Assembly (NCBI GenBank): GCA_964405325.1
Contig: CAYONM010000146.1
Coordinates: 1-9,565 of the forward strand
Source: CAYONM01 sp964405325
GTDB taxonomy: Bacteria; Planctomycetota; UBA11346
Direction of reading: 5' to 3'
Length of the DNA: 9,565 nt
Positions 4,508 to 9,565 of the stretch are shown in pieces. Position 1 is the stretch's first letter; each line of letters opens with the position of its first letter. The translations under genes and the position numbers were made by a program. The notes below the pieces were generated by a model. That model saw nothing but the letters and a program-made list of their open reading frames with translations, did not search any database and was not told where the DNA came from.

Positions 4508-7198
4508 ATGGACCAGGAATTACTCAAGGAATTCCTCTGGAGCACGCGGGATGATATCGAATCCTTCGAGCAGGCGCTCATGCGCCTGGAGCAGCAGGAA
4601 AGCGAGGACAGCGCCAAGGACATCAACCACGCCTACCGGATCTGCCATTCACTCAAAGGCTCGGCAGGACTGCTGCAATTATCCGAGCTCGAAAAAGCCG
4701 CGCATACTGGTGAAAACCTGTTGGGCAGCCTACGGAGTGATCCGACACTCTTGCAAGGCGATCATATCGCCTCGCTCCTGATTTTTGCCGACGGCGTCAA
4801 ACAGACTCTGGACCTAGCCGAGCGGGAACAGCGCGAGCCAGACGACGCCTTCGACGCTTTTCTCGATCTGCTCCGCGACCATATCGACACGGATGAAGTC
4901 GCCATTGTGCCGGATCTGGACCCAAAACCAAAGCCGCCCGCTCCAACATCGGCTACGGCAGCTGCACCGCTACCACCGGAAGCCCCGCCACCCCCCGTCA
5001 CACCCCAACCGGCCTCACCACCGGAACCATCCGCTCCTCCCGAAGCCGATAAAAAAGAAAAAAAAGCTCAGTTCACTCCCCCCAGCGCACCGGTGGAAAC
5101 CGCGATCCGGGTCAACGTCCACTTGTTGGACAAGATGATGAACCTCCTCGGCGAACTGGTCTTGACCCGCAACCGTCTTTTACAAATCGCCAGCGAGGAC
5201 GATGGCAGCCGTCTCCAAGCAACCGCCCAATCCCTGGACCAGATCACCAGCGAATTGCAAGAAAACATCATGCGCACACGCATGCAACCGGTCAGCTCGG
5301 TCTTCGGAAAATTTCCCCGAATCGTCCGTGACCTATCACGGCAACTGGGTAAAGAGGTCCACTTGGAGATGACCGGACAGGAAACCGAATTGGATCGCAG
5401 CATCCTGGAAAGCATGCGCGACCCCTTTACCCACCTGCTACGCAACTGCTTGGACCACGGCATCGAGGAGCCACACCAGCGCGCGGCCGCCGGCAAATCG
5501 TCGATTGGCCGGATCGTTCTGAGTGCCCGACACGAAGGTGGTCAAGTTATCGTCGAAGTGCGCGATGACGGCAAGGGCATCAACCTGGACCGGGTCAAGG
5601 CCAAGGCCATCGCCGCAGGCCTGCTCAGCGAAGAACACGCCGCTGCGATGAGCGACGCGGAAGCCGGCATGCTGATCTGTCATCCTGGACTCAGCACCGC
5701 GGAACAGGTCACCAATATTTCCGGACGCGGAGTCGGCATGGATGTGGTCCGGTCGAACATCGAAGCCATCGGCGGCTCCCTGGACATCAGCAGCCAAGTC
5801 GGAGCCGGAACCACCATGCGCATCGCGATTCCCTTGACCTTGGCCATCATTCCGGCACTGATGATTGCCTGTGACGGAAAACTCTATGGCATTCCGCAGA
5901 TCAATCTGGTGGAGCTGGTCGGCCTCCAGCCAGAAGAGGCCATAAACCGTATCGAAAGTGTACGAGGCGCCGAAGTCTTTCGCCTGCGCGACCATCTCCT
6001 AACGTTGGTACGCCTCCGCTCGATACTCGGACTGCCACCAGCGGAACCGGATCCCGATCAGATGTTGTTCGTGGTGGTGGTCGCTGCTGGCGATCAGCAG
6101 TTCGGATTGGTGGTTGATGACATCCATGATACCGAAGAAATCGTCGTCAAAGCCCTGTCACGACAGCTGAGCGGCATCGAACACTACGCCGGTGCCACCA
6201 TCCGCGGCGATGGCAGTGTCTGTCTGATCCTGGAGATGGCTGGCATTGTCCGCGCCGCCAAGCTCAGCAGCGGAGACAGCAGCGATATCCGCCAAGGAAA
6301 CACCGAAACCGAACCGGTCAGTGAACAACAGGACTTCCTGGTCTTCCATGTCGGGCAAACCCGCTTTGCTGCCCCCCTGCAACTGGTCAATCGCATTGAG
6401 CAGCACAGCCGAGATCACATCAAACGCCTGGATGGCACCACGGTACTCAAACGGGACCGCCAACTGATGCCCGCCATCGACCTGACCGATCATATCGGCA
6501 TCGAAGCTGGCTCGAATTATGACAACTATCAGGTCATCATCACACAGGTGCGCGGCGGTATCGGCATCCTGGCCGACGAAGTGGTGGACAGCATGCGGCT
6601 GGACCTGACTCAGACCATCGATGATCCTGGCGTGTTGCGCAACCCGGCTTATTCTGCCATCTGTCTGGTCGACGACCATCCGACAATCCTGCTGGATGTC
6701 TACAACCTGATCAAACAGGCCTTTCCCGACACAAGCGAACCATCGTCCGGCAATCAAATCGTACCGAATCCAGCACCAATCAGTCCGCGAGACGGCGGTC
6801 CGGAAGGTCGGATACTTTACTGCGAGGACGCCCCGTTCTTCCAAAAGGTGGTTGCCAATTATCTGCGCGAAGCCGGACATCAAGTCGATGTGGTTGCCAA
6901 TGGGCAAGTGGGCTGGGAGCGCCTGCAGCAACATGCTGATCGCTACAATCTTATACTGACCGATCTGGAAATGCCGGTCATGGATGGCTGGGAACTGATG
7001 CGCGCGGTACGCAGCCTACCGGACCTGGACCACCTACCGCTTCTGGCCCTGACGTCCCAGAGTGACGAACAGGCTCGACAACAATCCATGCGCGCCGGTG
7101 CCGACGACCACGTAGTCAAACTTCAGCGAGATGAACTACTCGTCGCCATCAATGATTTGATCATCCAGCGATTACCGACCGGAAGCGGAGCCTCCTGA
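4508..7198 (+). CDS. cheA: Hybrid chemotaxis histidine kinase CheA with two CheW-like domains and a C-terminal receiver
   Basis: This is an 896-residue CheA. Domains in order are: Hpt/P1 (about 1-125, phospho-His H47 in 'CHSLKGSAG'); a Pro-rich linker (about 137-195) in place of a P2 domain; P3 dimerisation (about 200-268); P4 ATPase (about 269-442); CheW-like P5 (about 445-585); a second, more diverged CheW-like domain (about 606-740); and a receiver (about 768-886). The ATPase carries the N box 'HLLRNCLDHGIE' (N313), G1 'DDGKGI', G2 'GRGVGMDVV' and G3 'GAGTTM'. The receiver has E773/D774, phosphoacceptor D819 in 'LTDLEMPVMDG', T849 and K871, although K871 is followed by Leu instead of the usual Pro. 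CheA autophosphorylates in response to receptors and passes phosphate to receivers. AAAGG at 4495-4499 lies 8 nt before the ATG. The fused receiver may act as a phosphate sink or an internal relay, as in other hybrid CheAs. Confidence 0.96.
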   Translation: MDQELLKEFLWSTRDDIESFEQALMRLEQQESEDSAKDINHAYRICHSLKGSAGLLQLSELEKAAHTGENLLGSLRSDPTLLQGDHIASLLIFADGVKQTLDLAEREQREPDDAFDAFLDLLRDHIDTDEVAIVPDLDPKPKPPAPTSATAAAPLPPEAPPPPVTPQPASPPEPSAPPEADKKEKKAQFTPPSAPVETAIRVNVHLLDKMMNLLGELVLTRNRLLQIASEDDGSRLQATAQSLDQITSELQENIMRTRMQPVSSVFGKFPRIVRDLSRQLGKEVHLEMTGQETELDRSILESMRDPFTHLLRNCLDHGIEEPHQRAAAGKSSIGRIVLSARHEGGQVIVEVRDDGKGINLDRVKAKAIAAGLLSEEHAAAMSDAEAGMLICHPGLSTAEQVTNISGRGVGMDVVRSNIEAIGGSLDISSQVGAGTTMRIAIPLTLAIIPALMIACDGKLYGIPQINLVELVGLQPEEAINRIESVRGAEVFRLRDHLLTLVRLRSILGLPPAEPDPDQMLFVVVVAAGDQQFGLVVDDIHDTEEIVVKALSRQLSGIEHYAGATIRGDGSVCLILEMAGIVRAAKLSSGDSSDIRQGNTETEPVSEQQDFLVFHVGQTRFAAPLQLVNRIEQHSRDHIKRLDGTTVLKRDRQLMPAIDLTDHIGIEAGSNYDNYQVIITQVRGGIGILADEVVDSMRLDLTQTIDDPGVLRNPAYSAICLVDDHPTILLDVYNLIKQAFPDTSEPSSGNQIVPNPAPISPRDGGPEGRILYCEDAPFFQKVVANYLREAGHQVDVVANGQVGWERLQQHADRYNLILTDLEMPVMDGWELMRAVRSLPDLDHLPLLALTSQSDEQARQQSMRAGADDHVVKLQRDELLVAINDLIIQRLPTGSGAS

Positions 7199-7199
7199 C

Positions 7200-7655
7200 A
7201 TGAACATGCCCTCCTCATATACCCCCTGTCTCCAGATGGCCACCTTCCGGCTGCACGGGGAATACTTCGGCATCGATGTCCTCCGAGTCCAGGAAGTCAT
7301 CACCCCTCAGAGCATCAATCCAGTGCCATTGGCTCCTGCCAATGTCCTGGGTCTGATGAATGTCCGCGGCCTGATTGTCACCTGTCTGTCGCTTAAACAA
7401 ATGCTCGGTTTTTCCGATACCGACTATGGCTCCAATCATCATCACGTGATCATCCACGATCCGAAAGACGAGCAGCTGCTGTGCCTGCTGGTGGACGATG
7501 TTGGTGATGTGATCGATATCGATACCGATCGCCTGACGAGCGCCCCCTCAACCGTGCCCGACCGCGCCCGCCAACACATCTTCGGGGTGTACAAACTCGA
7601 TGGATTACTGATCTCATTGTTGGACATTGAGAGTCTGTGCGAGGTCGAATCGTGA
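7200..7655 (+). CDS. cheW: Chemotaxis coupling protein CheW
   Basis: This 151-residue protein is a single CheW domain, the usual length. It couples chemoreceptors to CheA at the receptor-array base. Family features include 'MATFRLHGEYFGIDVLRVQEVI' split over the first strands (residues about 13-34), 'NVLGLMNVRGLIVTCLSLKQ' with the conserved 'NVRG' and 'DLR'-like strand, 'LCLLVDDVGDVIDI' and the closing 'GVYKLDGLLISLLDIESL'. ATG 7200 begins one base after the cheA stop; an in-frame ATG at 7206 would remove two residues and cannot be excluded. Its stop overlaps the cheB GTG start. A separate CheW alongside a CheA that has two CheW-like domains suggests the array contains several types of CheW surface. 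Confidence 0.94.
   Translation: MNMPSSYTPCLQMATFRLHGEYFGIDVLRVQEVITPQSINPVPLAPANVLGLMNVRGLIVTCLSLKQMLGFSDTDYGSNHHHVIIHDPKDEQLLCLLVDDVGDVIDIDTDRLTSAPSTVPDRARQHIFGVYKLDGLLISLLDIESLCEVES
7641..7645 (+). promoter_or_regulatory. Ribosome binding site deciding the cheB start
   Basis: GAGGT lies 6 nt before the GTG at 7652. An earlier in-frame GTG at 7637 would overlap cheW further and add five residues ahead of the receiver's first strand, so 7652 is preferred. Confidence 0.65.
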
Positions 7656-8677
7656 GCAGTCGCGTTCTGATCGTTGATGATACCGCCCTGTATCGCACCG
7701 CCATCGGTTCATGCCTACGCCGTGATCCCGCCTTCGAGGTGGTCGGCAGCGCTGCCGATGGCCGGATCGCCCTGAAAAAAATTCGCGAGCTCAACCCCGA
7801 TCTGGTTACCCTGGATCTGGAAATGCCCGGTCTCGATGGCCTGGGCGTACTACGCGCCCTGCACGGCAACGACTTCGGCCAAAAACCAAAGGTGGTCGTG
7901 TTCAGCGCGCATTCCCAGAAAGGTGCTGCCGTTTCCCTGCAGGCTCTGGAACTCGGTGCCGCTGACTTCGCATTGAAACCGACCGCCAAACAAGGCATCG
8001 ACGGCATCGCTGATGAATTGCTGCCCAAATTGCATGCCCTGGCGCAACCCCGCCGGACCGAACCCTACGTCGCTCGAAGACACCAGATCGAAACACAGCG
8101 CCGGCGACGTCTCCTGGTGATCCTGGCCAGCACCGGCGGCCCACAGGCGCTGATGCAGGCACTGGCGCCATTTCGGGCGGACTTCCCCGTACCGGTGCTG
8201 ATTGTGCAGCACATGCCTCCGCTTTTTACCCGCTCCCTGGCCGACAATCTCGATCGCATCAGCGGACTGCAGGTCCGGGAAGCTCAGGATGGCGACGGTC
8301 TCCAAGCCGGCACGGCCCTGCTGGCCCCGGGTGACTATCACCTGCGGCTGAGGAAAGCAGGCGCTCGCATCCAAGTGCAACTGGACCAGGGGGACAAGAT
8401 TCATGGCCTGCGCCCCGCCGGTGACGCCCTCCTGCCCGGTTTGGCACCCATGTTCGGCGATGCGATCGTCGTGGCGGTCTTCACCGGCATGGGCCACGAT
8501 GGCACCATGGGAATCCAGGCCCTGCAGAACCACCGAATCGCCTGCCTGACCCAGACCGCAGAGAGTTGCGTGGTCTACGGCATGCCGGCCGCCGTCGATC
8601 AAGGTGGTCTCAGCCAAGCACATTTCAGCCCAGCTGATTTCCACCAGCAGATCTGCCATTTTCATTGGCAAGGGTAA
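7652..8677 (+). CDS. cheB: Chemotaxis response regulator protein-glutamate methylesterase CheB
   Basis: This 341-residue protein has the standard CheB architecture and length. The N-terminal receiver (about 1-120) shows D9/D10, phosphoacceptor D55 in 'LDLEMPGLDG', S85 and K109-P110. The C-terminal methylesterase domain (about 150-338) carries the Ser-His-Asp triad: S160 in 'LASTGGP', H187 in 'VQHMPPLFT' and D283 in 'GMGHDGTMG'. 'VVYGMPAAVDQGG' closes the domain as in the family. CheB removes methyl groups from, and deamidates, receptor glutamates/glutamines when phosphorylated by CheA, providing adaptation. Its start is a GTG overlapping the cheW stop (GTGA), and cheR starts 2 nt after its stop, so the adaptation enzymes are co-translated. 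This implies methylatable MCP receptors encoded elsewhere, since none is in the window. Confidence 0.95.
   Translation: MSSRVLIVDDTALYRTAIGSCLRRDPAFEVVGSAADGRIALKKIRELNPDLVTLDLEMPGLDGLGVLRALHGNDFGQKPKVVVFSAHSQKGAAVSLQALELGAADFALKPTAKQGIDGIADELLPKLHALAQPRRTEPYVARRHQIETQRRRRLLVILASTGGPQALMQALAPFRADFPVPVLIVQHMPPLFTRSLADNLDRISGLQVREAQDGDGLQAGTALLAPGDYHLRLRKAGARIQVQLDQGDKIHGLRPAGDALLPGLAPMFGDAIVVAVFTGMGHDGTMGIQALQNHRIACLTQTAESCVVYGMPAAVDQGGLSQAHFSPADFHQQICHFHWQG
8670..8674 (+). promoter_or_regulatory. Ribosome binding site deciding the cheR start
   Basis: AAGGG lies 5 nt before ATG 8680. The alternative in-frame TTG at 8665 would start within the cheB coding end, before this site, so the ATG is preferred. 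Confidence 0.7.
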
Positions 8678-8679
8678 TC

Positions 8680-9489
8680 ATGGTGACGCACAAGGAATGG
8701 GCGCCGGTGGCCAATTATCTCCTCAAACACATCGGTTATGAGGTTTCAACAGGTAAATATTACCTCTTACACGCCAACCTGAGCAAGTTGCTGCAAGGTG
8801 ACATTCGTAGTCCGGCCGACCTTTGCCGAGCCGCAGATCGCAATCGTCAGATCCGCCAACAGCTGATTAACGGCGCTACCATCAACGAGAGTTATTTCTT
8901 TCGTGACAACTCCTTGTGGCAGGTTGTACAGAATCGGCTCCTACCCGAGCTGGCCGACTCCGTGTCGTTTTGCAATGAGCTGCACGTCCTGGTCTGCGCC
9001 TGCGCCCGCGGTCAGGAGGTGTACAGCCTGGCCATGCTGCTACACGAGCACCCACTCTTCCAGAACAAGATCCGTAGCGTGATCACCGCTGTCGATATCG
9101 ATACCGAAGTTCTGGACATTGCTCGCCACGGTTGCTATACAGAGCTTGAGGCCTCTCGTGGCCTGGACGCCGAACGCCGCGGACGTTTTTTCCATAGAAA
9201 TGGCGTCGATTGGCAGATTGACAACGTCCTCCGCCGCTCGATCCGCTTCGAGCAGCTCAATCTCACAGAATCCTTCCATTTCCATCGCCGCTTCGATCTG
9301 GTTTTCTGCCGCAACGTGCTGATCTATTTTCAGCCTGAAAAAAAAGCCGCAATCATCGACCGCTTGGCACAATACACCAACAATCATGGATATCTGATCC
9401 TTGGCGGCGCGGAAAGCACCTTGGGCTTGGGCAACAGCTGGAATCCCCGCAACTTTGATGGCTACACGGTGTACGAAAAGCGATACTGA
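8680..9489 (+). CDS. cheR: Chemotaxis protein-glutamate O-methyltransferase CheR
   Basis: This 269-residue protein is a full-length CheR, which transfers methyl groups from S-adenosylmethionine to receptor glutamates, opposing CheB. The small N-terminal helical domain (about 1-65) is followed by 'TINESYFFRD' (about 67-76), matching the conserved TxxExxFFR. The SAM-binding motif is 'CACARGQEVYSLAMLL' (about 106-121), where most CheRs have xCSTGEEPYS: the Gly, the second Glu and Tyr-Ser are kept, while Ser-Thr and the Pro are replaced. Further hallmarks are 'AVDIDTEVLDIARHGCY' (about 137-153), 'FDLVFCRNVLIYF' (about 205-217) and 'LGGAES'. There is no TPR or other extension. It is the last gene of the operon, starts 2 nt after cheB and is followed by inverted repeats. 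Confidence 0.94.
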   Translation: MVTHKEWAPVANYLLKHIGYEVSTGKYYLLHANLSKLLQGDIRSPADLCRAADRNRQIRQQLINGATINESYFFRDNSLWQVVQNRLLPELADSVSFCNELHVLVCACARGQEVYSLAMLLHEHPLFQNKIRSVITAVDIDTEVLDIARHGCYTELEASRGLDAERRGRFFHRNGVDWQIDNVLRRSIRFEQLNLTESFHFHRRFDLVFCRNVLIYFQPEKKAAIIDRLAQYTNNHGYLILGGAESTLGLGNSWNPRNFDGYTVYEKRY

Positions 9490-9499
9490 AATCGCATTT

Positions 9500-9517
9500 G
9501 GCATCAACAATGATGCT
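9500..9517 (+). terminator. Weak hairpin after cheR (possible terminator component)
   Basis: GCATCA (9501-9506) pairs with TGATGC (9511-9516) around an ACAA loop, extendable by a G-T wobble at 9500/9517. It begins 11 nt after the cheR stop but lacks a T tract, so it is at best a weak terminator or an RNA 3' end structure. Confidence 0.35.
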
Positions 9518-9524
9518 TCCCTCA

Positions 9525-9556
9525 GAGGGGGCGCTGCCCCCTCGCGCCTCCGGCGC
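9525..9556. repeat. Pair of GC-rich inverted repeats downstream of cheR (intergenic repeat-like)
   Basis: GAGGGGGC (9525-9532) pairs perfectly with GCCCCCTC (9536-9543) around a GCT loop. It is followed immediately by GCGCC (9544-9548) pairing with GGCGC (9552-9556) around TCC, and then a C-rich run to the window edge. Similar G-run hairpin plus GCGCC-type hairpin units occur as dispersed intergenic or terminator-associated repeats in several bacterial groups (recalled, not searched). The element is probably cut by the window end. It may also serve as the operon's transcription end. Confidence 0.55.
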
Positions 9557-9565
9557 ACACCCCCA

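Noticed and set aside
4925..5050. Pro-rich C-runs in the cheA linker looking like a tandem repeat
   Set aside because: There is no fixed repeat unit. It is a low-complexity inter-domain linker of Pro, Ala and Glu codons.
6158..6934. Minus-strand open frames opposite cheA and cheB (also 5438-5995 and 7850-8671)
   Set aside because: Each is entirely antisense to a strongly recognised chemotaxis domain, and none has a recognisable domain of its own.
7514..9108. Shared string CGATATCGATACCGA in cheW (near 7514) and cheR (near 9094)
   Set aside because: Both copies encode Asp-Ile-Asp-Thr family residues, and the match is short. It is explained by coding constraint rather than a repeat element.
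1..9565. Mobile elements, CRISPR arrays, tRNA genes, phage or toxin-antitoxin genes
   Set aside because: No transposase, integrase, spaced direct repeats, cloverleaf or toxin-antitoxin pair was seen. The genes fill the window with only short gaps.

Overview
The window is a gene-dense, moderately GC-rich bacterial segment. Every supported gene lies on the + strand, in two blocks separated by the only sizeable intergenic gap (3146-3263, 118 bp). No tRNA, rRNA, CRISPR array or mobile element was seen. The organism cannot be fixed from sequence alone. The NfeD-NfeD-FloA cluster followed by an orphan charged protein, together with a hybrid CheA, would fit a PVC-type bacterium (Planctomycetes/Verrucomicrobia/Lentisphaerae), but this is a low-confidence inference.

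Block 1 (2-3145) is a membrane-microdomain operon. It holds the C-terminal part of a long NfeD (the membrane serine protease class; its 5' end lies outside the window), a short NfeD, a FloA-type flotillin, and two small unrecognised proteins. Genes overlap by 4 bp or are spaced by about 4-10 bp. The block ends at a clear intrinsic terminator (3175-3203).

Block 2 (3264-9489) is a compact chemosensory operon. It encodes a small single-domain receiver, a stand-alone Hpt protein with an unusual C-terminal extension, a large hybrid CheA (Hpt, Pro-rich linker, dimerisation, ATPase, two CheW-like domains, receiver), CheW, CheB and CheR. A plausible sigma70-type promoter and a perfect 12-bp palindrome lie between the block 1 terminator and the first gene. 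A cluster of GC-rich inverted repeats follows cheR and runs to the window edge.

Functionally, block 2 supplies two histidine phosphotransfer domains and three receiver domains (small receiver, CheA C-terminus, CheB), a coupling protein, and the methylesterase/methyltransferase adaptation pair. It has no chemoreceptor (MCP), CheZ, CheC/CheD or flagellar gene within the window. The receptors must be encoded elsewhere, and the output could be flagellar or non-flagellar (for example pilus or development, as in other hybrid-CheA systems). The most unusual points are the Hpt protein's C-terminal region, the duplicated CheW domain and receiver in CheA, an A-rich slippery tract in the CheA linker, and the two unknown proteins beside FloA.
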